From: Phallusia fumigata
Taxonomy: Eukaryota; Chordata; Ascidiacea; Phlebobranchia; Ascidiidae
Reading direction: 5' to 3'
DNA: 26,361 nucleotides
NCBI GenBank assembly: GCA_008931825.1
Contig: QXVZ01016610.1
Span: 1-26,361 of the forward strand
In this document: positions 1 through 14,269 of the stretch, in pieces
Layout: every line of letters begins with the position of its first letter
Position numbering within the stretch: the stretch's first letter is position 1
Translations under genes and position numbers: made by a program
The notes under the pieces: model-generated
What the model was told of the DNA's origin: nothing
The model's input: only the letters and a program-made list of their open reading frames with translations
Databases searched by the model: none

Positions 1-5109
<5,109 letters not shown>

Positions 5110-6324
5110 TTCCTCAAATCAATCAGCAGTCAAACAGCCGCAAATGTAAGATACTTTTCAACACACACAGGTATCTAATTGGTGACACCAAAACCACCTA
5201 TTCAAGATGTCAAGTTGTCAACCAATAGAAAACCAATACCAAGGTAACATTACCCTTAATATGCCACGTTCTGTTTAAAACTAACACAGCAAGCCACAGA
5301 AAAAAATATTACTTATATCACATTGTTTTAATTTTGAAAATAGCATTTATCTCTTTTCTAACCAACTTGCATCAGGTTGCCTAATGCCCTAAACACACAC
5401 AAACGTAAACAGAGGAAACGCTTTTGCTCTTTAATAAAACACGTGCTTAAGTACCAATATAACCTAAGCGGTACAGTAACCTTTCTTCTTCAGTTTAGTA
5501 ATATGCGTGTTATTTTAAGTCCACATAGGAAAAGTCGCACATAACAAAATAACTTTCAACTAGGTTTTAGCAAGTATTTAAATCATTTTTGACTTGTTTT
5601 CAACAACTATCCAATAAACCACTTACAAACAAAATTGCGATCTGTTTGTACTACATCAAACAAGCATTTTTTGTTTGCCTATTGGATATTAGACATACTG
5701 TAACAACCAACTGTCAAAATCAGGCAACTGTGCTACAATGCTGCAGTTGTTATATGGTGAAACCAAAACCAAACGATACCAACTAGGTCTCAACAACTTT
5801 AAACGCTACTGTACTGTACTTGACCTAGTTAAATAAATGGTCCAGGTTCAAATGTCCATGTACACTGGTCCACTGATCAAATAGAAATTCGAATCTGCTT
5901 CTTACACTCTGTGAACAAACCAACGCCTTTAGCATTTTTATTGGCAGTGTAAACACCAGAAAAAACTGATTTTTAAACAAACACACATGTGAACTGCACT
6001 TAGTGTGTATAGGAATTGAACTGGCATTATAAGAACACCTACAGCACAATCAGAATTTGCCACTTTTATGATGTACAGAAATGACATGTGAAATTGTGGC
6101 AAAAAAATCCATGTGAAAAAAATGGCCACCAAACCAAACACATAAAAAAAAGGGAAACTTTGATGCTGCACCAGAAATACATTAAATGCAAAAAGTCCTC
6201 ATAGAATGCCAAAAACCTTTACAGGCAATAAAAACACACCACCAAAAATGCCCTTATTCTTGATTCCATCTAAAAACAGCAGTAAAGCAACTTGGCACAG
6301 CTTGGTGACATGACAAGATATGCA
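5110..6324. other. Intergenic: CAD upstream region and FKBP3 3' region
   Basis: No coding exon with family similarity or a convincing splice pattern was found here. The right part is the likely 3' UTR of FKBP3. The left part is upstream of CAD and presumably carries its promoter. A short inverted pair (tatccaata near 5608, tattggata near 5680) is too small to call an element. Confidence 0.6.
5937..5942 (-). promoter_or_regulatory. Candidate polyadenylation signal of FKBP3
   Basis: AATAAA on the minus strand, the first canonical hexamer after the FKBP3 stop. It would give a 3' UTR of about 0.4 kb. Placed by motif only. Confidence 0.3.
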
Positions 6325-8031
6325 TCAATCAATTCTGCACAATGTAACCTCAAATACAAGTGTTGCATTGGGAGGAATTCTAAAAAAACATCAAAATGCT
6401 TACTGTTTGCATTATAAGGCACCAGGGTAAAGAGCTTTTTTTGTTTAATCGGTATCCTTAGGGCCAGAACAATGCCTGAATGTGTTATGCTTACAATGAG
6501 TCCGCCATCAACCTGTCTTATTGCTGTTACATTGCATCATTTTGACAGGTTCCATTGGGTTGGACAAAGATGCTGCTTAAGTTTCTTGCTTAATGAAGTA
6601 CAAGCTACTGAGACAAGACTAAAACCCACAACCTCGTGAACACCAGACAATCACCTTAACCGCCAGTCAAGGAGTTAAAGTATGAAAACTTACTTAGCTT
6701 CAGGTTTGCCTTTCTTTCCATAACCCCATTCTGGCTCGATAGTAATCTCTGCTGTTTCACCAACACTCATCGTCAAAAGAGCCTCATCCCACTGCAAAAA
6801 TAAACATTTACCNCCTTTCTTTCCATAACCCCATTCTGGCTCGATAGTAATCTCTGCTGTTTCACCAACACTCATCGTCAAAAGAGCCTCATCCCACTGC
6901 AAAAATAAACATTTACCTGTTTGTTTCACAAACAACAACAGTGGTAGTTACTGTTGGTCATATTCCTACCCCTTTTATCACATGATTCTTGCCCACATTG
7001 AACGAAAGTGGCTGAATCCTCTTCTTTTTTGACCCTGTAACCAAAAATTAGTATTTCATTTGATTGTATAGTTTTTCCAAACACTACTGTTGGATAATGT
7101 AATGTCTGGTTGTGTAAAAATTATTAATACCAAAACATACACATCAAAACAAATTCTAAAAAAATTCAAATTTGACCGTTTGCAACATGCCTGCCTGCAA
7201 GCTGTCAAAGACAGTTCCATTTGTCAGTTTTCCAACATAGTANCAAAACATACACATCAAAACAAATTCTAAAAAAATTCAAATTTGACCGTTTGCAACA
7301 TGCCTGCCTGCAAGCTGTCAAAGACAGTTCCATTTGTCAGTTTTCCAACATAGTAACATGACACTTTATCTCCCTTCTTTGGGAAATTTTCCTTATCTCC
7401 CTTTTTCAAAACAATTTTTTTGAATTTAGGTGGTCCCTCTTCTTCTTCTTTTTCTTGCTTATGTTCTGAAACAGTCATATGTTTCACTGCATGAGAGACT
7501 TGTTCCAGAGGAACATCATAGTCGGTTCCTTTGAATGCCTTGGTAAAAATATTAGTATTTATTTTGATCCATGTACATAAGAGGTGAATTTCCATACAAT
7601 TCCAGTTATTACCTTCAATAGTGGGACAACTACAAATCAATTTTGTGATGATGAACACCATTTGTACGTGAAAATATTACAACCCTAGCACATTACTTTA
7701 TACATCTCCATTAACTGCATTTCTATACATTGCAATTACATTTTTCTCAAATAGCTCATTGTAGGCACTGATAAGATGGTCCTTCTTTGAAGTTTTGGTT
7801 ACATTTTTCAAACTCCCTTGAAGTTTTTGCTCCTGGAGGAACTGCAAAATCAAGAAACAAATAATAAATATATTAAGCAATGATTCTAAATTTGAAAACC
7901 AGTTGTGGCACTGCTGCTCTGTCACAAACCTTCGGAGCAGCATGCTCTTGCAGAAATTGCACAACGTCTTTCTTTGAAACAGCGTCGCCTCCAAGAGCTT
8001 CATCAGTCCACTTTCGTTCAACAGTCGACAT
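6325..8031 (-). CDS. FKBP3: FKBP25-type nuclear peptidyl-prolyl isomerase
   Basis: Complete gene, 218 residues (human 224). FKBP3 is a nuclear prolyl cis-trans isomerase that binds nucleic acid and chromatin factors. Exons: 8031-7930, 7841-7740, 7538-7304, 7034-6970, 6791-6694, 6379-6325 (TGA). The start [13 protein letters not shown] matches the basic tilted helix bundle at the N terminus (residues ~1-70, with [14 protein letters not shown]). An acidic linker ([11 protein letters not shown]) leads to the C-terminal FKBP fold: [63 protein letters not shown]. The Trp of GWDEALL is the usual base of the ligand pocket. The exon 3-4 join needs a GC donor (GCATGT). Two exact duplications with an N (6709-6917 and 7131-7355) repeat exon 5 and the end of exon 3; they look like unmerged contig ends. 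I used the left copy of exon 5, which alone has the full 3' end. Confidence 0.96.
6453..6675 (-). mobile_element. tRNA-derived SINE (minus orientation)
   Basis: Read on the minus strand from about 6675, the head resembles a degenerate tRNA: CTCCTTGACTGGCGGTTAAG matches an A-box region, and ~35 bases later GTTCACGAGGTTGTGGGTTT resembles the B-box end of a Leu/Ser-type tRNA gene. About 150 bases of unrelated body follow. This is the head-plus-body layout of a tRNA-derived SINE, in FKBP3 intron 5. The tail boundary is uncertain and I could not define target-site duplications. Confidence 0.6.
6709..6917. repeat. 104 bp exact direct duplication around an N (assembly join)
   Basis: 6709-6812 and 6814-6917 are identical, separated by the N at 6813. 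Each copy holds most of FKBP3 exon 5 and its acceptor. The right copy stops short of the exon 3' end. The exact identity ending at an N indicates two contig ends that overlap and were not merged. Confidence 0.9.
6813..6813. other. Single N at an assembly join
   Basis: Ambiguous base between two identical 104 bp copies in FKBP3. A reading frame carried across it gives a false doubled FKBP segment. Confidence 0.9.
7131..7355. repeat. 112 bp exact direct duplication around an N (assembly join)
   Basis: 7131-7242 and 7244-7355 are identical, separated by the N at 7243. Each copy spans the end of FKBP3 exon 3 and its GC donor. Only the right copy continues into the rest of the exon. Same interpretation as the 6813 join. 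Confidence 0.9.
7243..7243. other. Single N at an assembly join
   Basis: Ambiguous base between two identical 112 bp copies at the end of FKBP3 exon 3. The contig between this N and the one at 6813 is only 429 bases. Confidence 0.9.
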
Positions 8032-8044
8032 TACTACTATCTCA

Positions 8045-8060
8045 ACTGAAAAGGCAATCA
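8045..8060 (-). promoter_or_regulatory. Splice acceptor just upstream of FKBP3 ATG (possible spliced-leader site)
   Basis: On the minus strand a pyrimidine-rich run ending in CCTTTTCAG lies 14 bases before the ATG at 8031. No suitable donor for a 5' UTR intron was evident close by. In tunicates many mRNAs receive a spliced leader at such an unpaired acceptor, so this is a candidate trans-splice site. Confidence 0.4.
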
Positions 8061-8241
8061 CTATTATGTTCTTGTAACTACCTGCAACATAAAACTTTAC
8101 ACTAAAACTCTGTCAAGAGTGCTACGCAGATTAGCACTGGAGTCAAAGAAATCTCGCCTTTCGCAAACAATATCTTTTCCAGTTGCGAATAGCCCATGCT
8201 TTCGCAGCATCTTGTCACTTTAATTTGGAGGCACAGATTTG

Positions 8242-8251
8242 GTCACGTGAC
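8242..8251. promoter_or_regulatory. Palindromic E-box upstream of FKBP3
   Basis: GTCACGTGAC is a perfect 10-base palindrome around CACGTG, the core bound by USF/Myc/MiTF-type bHLH-ZIP factors. It lies about 210 bases upstream of the FKBP3 ATG. Function is inferred from motif only. Confidence 0.3.
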
Positions 8252-8760
8252 TAATCGAACGCATGTTTCGTCTGCCCCCAAATTGATCTTTATGTTTCTC
8301 ATAAACTGTCGACTATTTACTGTCCTTGCCTTCTCATGAAACAGCGCAGGTTTATTTAAAGTCGTTTCTATTCATTTAATGAACGGTGACCTTTAAATCA
8401 TGATAATTGCCCTTCAGCTAGCCAATGTTATGGGATACGTCTGAACCGTGATTTTTTGATGGAGGTCGCTAAAATAATGTTGGAAATCAGTTCATACGCA
8501 ATATATTGTCATGAGCAACTGGAACAGTACTTTAATACGGAACTTTTTCACACAGAAAACAAAAACAACAAAATGTGCTTGAGGAATATGTATATGACAC
8601 ATTGTTAAGAATAAGCTTTCAAATTTTGCAAGTATACTGATAACGCAATACATTCATCATGCAACAAAACTATATGTTCTAAAACATAGAAAACCTAGTG
8701 ACCTAACCATTTTAAACTTTTTTTTGCCTTGTTCACTATGCTGTAAAAAGTGCCAAAAAT

Positions 8761-11700
8761 TTAAGAATTGTTTGAAAAAATATCTGTCAAACATGTGTAG
8801 TTAAAGTTTCTAGCTTCAAGTTCCTTAATGCAGCTTTCTAATAAGACATTCCAGTTTCTGGCACTAAGTTCAAACAGCTCAATCTTGTCTTTGTCCACTA
8901 ATTGGCCCAATGCAATGTATGCCTCATGTGTATATTCTTCAGGCACCTCAGATTTTAAACTGATGCGTTTTCTAATAGCATCATAGGAATTTCCAAACTG
9001 TTCCTTTAGAGTCGAATACATTTCCTTTTCAGGAAATGTCGAGATAAAAATCTGGAAGTCGTCAACTTGCATCAACTTAATCATATGTAGCAATGTGCAG
9101 CACAATTGCTCATTTAAACGATCGCGGAATCGAAACTCCTCAAAATCCTCTGTAGTTTCTGTGACAAGGTTCTGCAAGCTTTGTGTGACACAGGAGCACA
9201 CATCGTTAAACTTTTGGCCAAAATTTGTCCTACTTTGAACACAGCTCAAAGCCGCAGCGGCTTTTATTCTGACCTTGTAATTTTTAGATTTGGATACAGC
9301 CTCACAAAGGGCAGTGTATACAACATCTGTCCATTCTGAATCTCCAATAGGTAAGTTAGTATTGTTCAAAAAATTTCCACATGCTAAGCAAGCATTCCAT
9401 CGTACTTTCATGAGCGAATCTTTAGTTACTCCAGCAGCCACAATGTTAACTGCTTTTAGCATCACCTTGTTCAATCGATCGACTTGAAGGTGTCGGTTGG
9501 TACAAAATCTCAGCAAGTTTCCCAATACACGCATTACATTAAACCTTACTTTATCTTTATTGTCAATTACTTCAACAGCATTTTCAAACAAATCAAGCAG
9601 GAGTTTGATTCCAATTTTGTTTCGGAATGTTTCATCTGCTTCTACATTTACAATGATAGCATCGGTCAAGTTTCCAAAGGACCAGGCTGCATTGCATTGA
9701 ACACTTTTAATTGAATCATGCATCAATCGCAAGATGCATGATGCAACATCTTCCACAAATGCAACGTCTTTTCTTAAAAAGGGATACATAATGTGCACGG
9801 CCAAAGAGCGGACTGCTGCAGACCTTACCAAGTAGTTATCATCGCTTGTATAGCCCAGCAGCAAAGTTTGACAAAACACTTGTAACTTTCTGGAAAGCAT
9901 TTCAAACACATGAGGCCCGATAGTTGAAAGGCAATCACACAAATGACTGCGAATAATTGGATCTTCATCACATTGTGTAATATTTTGCAAGGGACCAGAC
10001 AATAGAAAGTCCCACAAAACTGCATTATCATTAGTATTCACTAAGGTGTGTTGTGAACTTTGACTGGAATGTAACAGACAGGCACCAAGCATCTCTAATA
10101 GTTTACATGCATGCAGCTTGATCGTCACATTATCGTAGCAAAGACAGTTGTGAATGACCTCCTTAAACTTTGCAACAGATGCCTTTACAAGAACAAAATA
10201 AGGTTTGCAGCATGCAGTCAAAGTTTGTAGAGATGCGACACGGAGAGACAAGGAAACAGTTTCTTTTTCTAGATCTAGCAATTCTAAACAATGGTCAACA
10301 ACCCATGAGCTTGTAAAAATTTGCTTAGAAGAGGAAAGTGGTTGTGACAGTAGCTTTGAAAAAGGAGAGGAATCTTTCGTAACATAGATTTGATCAGAAA
10401 TACCACATGCAACTTCTTCAAGTGCAGGATCATGGCTAAACAATGCCACAAACACATTTAATGCTGCTATCTGACTGTCTGCATCAGGGTTTTTCTGCAT
10501 AAACAGGTGAACATTTGCAATCATTTTTTCAATAAGGCCATGCTGCAACTTAGAATATGGTGTATTCCCTGCAACTGATGCTAATGCTTTTAAAATGTGC
10601 ACTTGAGTTATTAATGATCGTTCTTTGCTGATTGCTGTCAGCAGTGTTTCGTGGCAGGCATGAATAGCAGATGTAATCAAACCAGAAAATGGGACAAAAG
10701 ACGTTGAAGTGGATTCCTTGCAAACCAAAGATAAAAACTGTTTGCTTCCTTCAACCATAGCGCTTAGTACCATTAGCGCAGCAACCCTGGCTTTGGGTGC
10801 CGGATCATTAACAATGCAAGACAACAGTGAAATATCTGATGATGAAACAGTACTGTGCAAAAACGAGTTCCAAAATCCAAACATGATGTGTCGGCTAGTT
10901 TTTCTGATGACAAGGTACAAATTTCCAAATGCAATTTGCCTAATTTTTAATGCAAACGAGTGCATTTTTGAACGCTGCCCTGCTTCAGTATCTGAAAACT
11001 CAGACTCTGAGCTGGTAACAAACATAAGTTGGCCACCGGAATCCATAACCAATCCTGGCATATAGCTGCTATTGACAGATTGCTTGTCGTTGACTTGGAC
11101 CTCATTAACTGGATGACCAGCTTCTTGCGTAGATGTTCCACCCCTGGAGTTTAAACTTCGATTTGCACTACCACCTCTTTCATTTGACTTGGATCTGTTC
11201 TTCTTTTTCTTTTTTCTTCCAGATCTTTGTGGCGTATTTGACTGAACCTTCATGGCCTCCGGTATGGGAAGGGGATGAAGGACAGTCGGTAGATCCGCAG
11301 ATGCAAAAGGAAGTCCAAACACTAGGTGTCTCTTTAGAGAAGCTAACAGTGGTCCGATGTCATTTACATGTAGACCTGAGCTGTGCTCCAAAATATTGTG
11401 AAGGCCTTTGTGGGCCGAATAAATAAGCTTGAAAAATGATACATCAACTGTTTTGCTGATTGACTGCAGCACAGTAATAAATATTTGTAGACATTGAAGC
11501 ATGTACTCATCACCAAGCTGCTCCCGGCTTTCTGAAGATAGACACATGCCTGCAAGACACTGAATATATGTTTTTTTAATCTCCATTAACTGGGAGATGT
11601 CACATCCTGATAAATTGGCAATAAAATCATGTTCATTCAACAACCATTTCACAGTGTCAGGTATCATATACGCACCATTTCCATAAACAACAGCAGAAAT

Positions 11701-12087
11701 AGCACCCCAGATTGAACAAAGCATGTCACTGTGCATGTGTAAATTCAGGACTGCCTTGCAAACAGACAACAGATCATTCAATCCATGTAATATTACATTG
11801 ACAGACATGCTGCATATTATGATCTCTTGCTTTGCAGCAATGTTGATAATTAACTGAAGAAAGGGCTGAATATCTGCCCCTTCAATTCTGAATTCTTTAA
11901 TTTTGTCCAATAACAACATTACCATGTCTGTGCAATTCCATTTGGTCAAGAAGGGCAACTTTATTCGATAGTTGATATCATTTAGTTGATTCACAATGCC
12001 CAAGACCATTCTGCCATCACAAAGTTTTGGAGACGTCCCTGCTAATTCAACATACAAAGTTTCGAACAGTGTGTTTTGAGCGTCCAT
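8761..12087 (-). CDS. HEATR6: HEAT repeat-containing protein 6, intronless
   Basis: One open frame of 1108 codons (human HEATR6 about 1180) from ATG 12087 (MDAQNTLFETLYVE) to TAA at 8761. Upstream in-frame codons to 12093 begin with TTG, so the ATG is the start. The protein is an all-helical HEAT/ARM scaffold of poorly known molecular function, known in human as a gene amplified in breast cancer. Family landmarks run in order: a Lys-rich linker near residue 296 (RKKKKKNRSK), SSESEFSDTEAGQRSKM near 362 (human SSSESDFSDAEGGMQSKM), EGSKQFLSL, then the C-terminal HEAT block with AAWSFGNLTDAIIVN, KDKVRFNVMRVLGNLLRF, MKVRWNACLACGNF and KNYKVRIKAAAALS. No frameshift or stop interrupts it. All neighbours are cut by many short introns and the vertebrate gene is multi-exonic, so intron loss or retroposition is likely. 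It faces DNPH1 head to head. Confidence 0.95.
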   Translation of the reverse strand: MDAQNTLFETLYVELAGTSPKLCDGRMVLGIVNQLNDINYRIKLPFLTKWNCTDMVMLLLDKIKEFRIEGADIQPFLQLIINIAAKQEIIICSMSVNVILHGLNDLLSVCKAVLNLHMHSDMLCSIWGAISAVVYGNGAYMIPDTVKWLLNEHDFIANLSGCDISQLMEIKKTYIQCLAGMCLSSESREQLGDEYMLQCLQIFITVLQSISKTVDVSFFKLIYSAHKGLHNILEHSSGLHVNDIGPLLASLKRHLVFGLPFASADLPTVLHPLPIPEAMKVQSNTPQRSGRKKKKKNRSKSNERGGSANRSLNSRGGTSTQEAGHPVNEVQVNDKQSVNSSYMPGLVMDSGGQLMFVTSSESEFSDTEAGQRSKMHSFALKIRQIAFGNLYLVIRKTSRHIMFGFWNSFLHSTVSSSDISLLSCIVNDPAPKARVAALMVLSAMVEGSKQFLSLVCKESTSTSFVPFSGLITSAIHACHETLLTAISKERSLITQVHILKALASVAGNTPYSKLQHGLIEKMIANVHLFMQKNPDADSQIAALNVFVALFSHDPALEEVACGISDQIYVTKDSSPFSKLLSQPLSSSKQIFTSSWVVDHCLELLDLEKETVSLSLRVASLQTLTACCKPYFVLVKASVAKFKEVIHNCLCYDNVTIKLHACKLLEMLGACLLHSSQSSQHTLVNTNDNAVLWDFLLSGPLQNITQCDEDPIIRSHLCDCLSTIGPHVFEMLSRKLQVFCQTLLLGYTSDDNYLVRSAAVRSLAVHIMYPFLRKDVAFVEDVASCILRLMHDSIKSVQCNAAWSFGNLTDAIIVNVEADETFRNKIGIKLLLDLFENAVEVIDNKDKVRFNVMRVLGNLLRFCTNRHLQVDRLNKVMLKAVNIVAAGVTKDSLMKVRWNACLACGNFLNNTNLPIGDSEWTDVVYTALCEAVSKSKNYKVRIKAAAALSCVQSRTNFGQKFNDVCSCVTQSLQNLVTETTEDFEEFRFRDRLNEQLCCTLLHMIKLMQVDDFQIFISTFPEKEMYSTLKEQFGNSYDAIRKRISLKSEVPEEYTHEAYIALGQLVDKDKIELFELSARNWNVLLESCIKELEARNFNYTCLTDIFSNNS

Positions 12088-12739
12088 CTTCAAGCTTAAA
12101 ACTTGCTTTGCAACGTGTAGTAAAAAATAATACCCTTTATGCCATCCTAATTTTTAGGCCTAGGTGTTTAATTTGCTTAAAGTTCTGGGATGAACAGTAC
12201 AAAGTCAAATTACCGTTTGCGAGAATTTACCAACTGACGAACGAATAACGACGAATTTGATCCTAAAAATGTCGCGCGTGCACCAGCCGTTTTCTATTGT
12301 CCCATAGACATAGTATAAAACTCGCCGATTTAAACAAAACAATTTTGCGACTTCCAGTTAATTACTTTTTTTTTGGTATTCTTCCATACTGTAGGTGTAC
12401 AATATTTTTTTGTAATAATTTGTGCATCGCACTCTCCAGTTTGTTCCTTTTAACCCTGGCATTTCTTGAAACGGTAAAACTCGCAATAAGACCGACAAGT
12501 TCATTTTTTTCAGTTTGCAAATTCGTATGCCGCTACACACAAAGTGCAAAATGTTTGTAAAACTGGTTAAGTGCAATTTGTCCGTAATGGACAACAACAG
12601 CATAATTAGATCTAGTGCGCTACAGGAATAATGTCATGGTATAACAAAAGCTAACACTTGTTTAGCACCTACTAANGTTAGTCATTTGCCCAATGCCCCT
12701 AAGTGAGTTTAAACACATGTGGTGCACTTTTCTGTTTAG
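12088..12739. other. Region between HEATR6 start and first visible DNPH1 exon, with an N at 12676
   Basis: Presumed bidirectional promoter of HEATR6 (minus) and DNPH1 (plus). I looked in all frames for the conserved DNPH1 N-terminal motif (YFCGSIRGG-like) and did not find it. The N at 12676 has no duplicated flanks, unlike the other N positions, so it may stand for truly missing sequence. Confidence 0.55.
12676..12676. other. Single N without duplicated flanks (probable true gap)
   Basis: No repeat is visible across this N, in contrast to the other four. It sits 64 bases before the first visible DNPH1 exon, where the 5' exons of that gene should lie. Confidence 0.6.
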
Positions 12740-13090
12740 TGGTGGTCGCAGAAGTGACCACTCCATCCCTCGGTGTGGGTTATGAATTGGGAAGAGCTGT
12801 TACAATGAAGAAAAAGGTGATCTGCTTGTTTCGTCCTTCCATCAATAAGCGTAAGTGACATGTGAAAATGATGTTTAATTAACGATGTAAATTTCATCAA
12901 AAGTAAAAAACTAAAAAAGCTTTTGTGTCAATTTCTTTTTTGGATTGAACAATACCTAAACGGTCCTATTATTTCAGGCTTATCTGCAATGATCGCAGGG
13001 GCAAAATGTGAAAATCTGTTTCAAGTTCATCACTACACTGAAGTGAAGAGTGCTTGCCAGTTGCTGACAGAAATTTTTTCCAATATGTAA
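12740..13090 (+). CDS. DNPH1: DNPH1-like 2'-deoxynucleoside 5'-phosphate N-hydrolase, C-terminal two exons only
   Basis: DNPH1 (RCL) cleaves the N-glycosidic bond of deoxynucleoside monophosphates and clears modified nucleotides such as hydroxymethyl-dUMP. Two exons join in frame: 12740-12850 (acceptor tctgtttag, donor GTAAGT) and 12978-13090 (acceptor atttcag, stop TAA). They encode VVAEVTTPSLGVGYELGRA, then ICLFRPSIN, then LSAMIAGAKCENLFQVHHY, close to the human VVAEVTQPSLGVGYELGRA and LSAMIRGA. The Glu of GYELGRA is the family's catalytic residue and is intact. The first exon starts in phase (two bases complete a Val codon), so at least one upstream exon with the YFCGSIRGG nucleotide-binding segment is required and is not in the window. 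It was most likely lost at the N at 12676; a truncated remnant is possible but less likely given intact splice sites and stop. Confidence 0.88.
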
Positions 13091-13247
13091 ATCTTTTACT
13101 GGGCGTTGTGCAAATTTTTAGGATTGAGGTGCTTAGGCTATTGCATCATTTGACCACAGGTTATGTTTATTTCTGGAACTTTATTATGGTTATCAAGCAA
13201 TTTCCAGCTGCCAATAGAAAGTCCCATGTTTCCAGACAGTAGTAGTA

Positions 13248-13411
13248 CCCATAGGCACCGGCAGAAAGTTTTCTGAGGGGGCAAGTATTAATACACACAT
13301 ACTTAATTCATGAAATTTTTTGATAGAACAGATAAAATTAAGAAAGTACATTTTTTGGAATTCCAGGAACGCGCAAGTGCCCTCTCTTGCCCCACATGTC
13401 AGCGCCCATGG
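13248..13411. mobile_element. Short element with degenerate inverted ends (MITE-like)
   Basis: Left end CCCATAGGCACCGGC with a GAGGGGGCAAG stretch shortly inside. The right end, read inverted, is CCATGGGCGCTGACATG followed by TGGGGCAAG. The outer ~13 bases and the GGGGCAAG motif are shared in inverted orientation, with TA next to both ends. This suggests a ~165 bp miniature inverted-repeat element. Superfamily unknown. Confidence 0.45.
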
Positions 13412-13647
13412 TATTACCTGTCTGTAGTTTATTATTTTTGTTAAATTGAACGCAAAGCACTAACTATAAACAATACCGGTTTCTATGCCTTTTACTTTAA
13501 ATCTTATAAAGGATGTAAGAATAAAAAACAAAAATACTTTTGTGAATTTAACATTGTGATAATTAGGAGCATATATGCAAATTATCCAAAAATCTAAGGA
13601 ATTTAAAGTTAAGAATATCATTTTGCGTGGAAACACAGACAGGTAGC

Positions 13648-13848
13648 TCAATTAAAAGCGAAACTGCCTAAGAACTTGTATATACTAAATACATTTTATT
13701 ACAACTGTTTTAACTATTGATGTTGTTGTTATCAAAGTACATTGATTGAAAATGTTGTTTTGCACTGATTATGACAATATCAATCACCAGAACATTTGCA
13801 ATACAATGTATTCACCATGTTCAAGTTCTCAGGCAGTTTTTAATCATT
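13648..13848. mobile_element. MITE copy A (AACTGCC..GAACTTG TIR family)
   Basis: Left end (13648-13680): attaaaagcgaaactgcc then taagaacttgtata. Right end (13820-13848), read inverted, gives attaaaaactgcctgagaacttg. These are imperfect terminal inverted repeats of about 28 bases around a ~140 bp core. The same TIR motif occurs in a second copy at 23780-23907, so this is a dispersed family. No coding capacity. Confidence 0.6.
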
Positions 13849-14269
13849 CAGAATATATTATGAAAACCAACATTTGACAAATATTAGTTAAAAGTGCATA
13901 TTTTCACACATATGAAACATGATGAAATTTAAAAACACAAAGTTCTCTTTTAAGGAAACTTACTGTCACATATAATGCCGTATGTCAACAATACCGAAAA
14001 GTCAAACACAGATATTAGTATTCTTTGCTTTTTGGACATCTGGTCCAATTACAGAACATCTACACCTAATTTCAATCCTAAGGAGCTAGGAATTCGGAGG
14101 TTGAAGATTTAATTAAATCTATTTTTAATAATAGGTAGGGGAAAAGTTGTTAAACCAAGGCAATATTCACTAGAACAACATTGCTTTTGAGGAAAGAGAA
14201 AAAAATACATGTTTCAATTACGTAAGCATTTAAACTAGGACAAGTTATAAAATGTAGACATTGTAGTTA

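Larger units (their letters stand above)
8032..8760. other. Intergenic: FKBP3 promoter side and HEATR6 3' region
   Basis: No gene seen. It holds the FKBP3 upstream region, a palindromic E-box and candidate poly(A) hexamers for HEATR6 (minus strand ATTAAA at 8531-8536, AATAAA at 8351-8356). Confidence 0.6.
13091..14269. other. Intergenic between convergent DNPH1 and DCAF11
   Basis: 3' regions of two converging genes plus two small repeat elements (13248-13411 and 13648-13848). Candidate poly(A) hexamers: AATAAA at 13520-13525 (plus, DNPH1) and ATTAAA at 14124-14129 and 14108-14113 (minus, DCAF11). No coding exon recognised. Confidence 0.55.

Noticed and set aside
5589-5786. 65-codon ORF between CAD and FKBP3
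   Set aside because: No family similarity, no clear splice context, and of a length expected by chance in AT-rich DNA.
6690-6938. Apparent doubled FKBP segment read through the N
   Set aside because: It is a frame carried across an assembly join between two identical copies of exon 5, not a domain duplication.
6325-12087. HEATR6-FKBP3-CAD as a trans-spliced operon
   Set aside because: Intergenic distances of about 0.7 and 1.2 kb are much larger than the very short spacing typical of tunicate operons.
12088-12093. HEATR6 start two codons upstream
   Set aside because: The codon there is TTG; the first ATG in frame is at 12087 and gives a sensible start.
12297-12603. ORFs upstream of DNPH1 on both strands as possible 5' exons
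   Set aside because: Neither contains the conserved DNPH1 N-terminal motif and no splice join to 12740 keeps a family-like frame.
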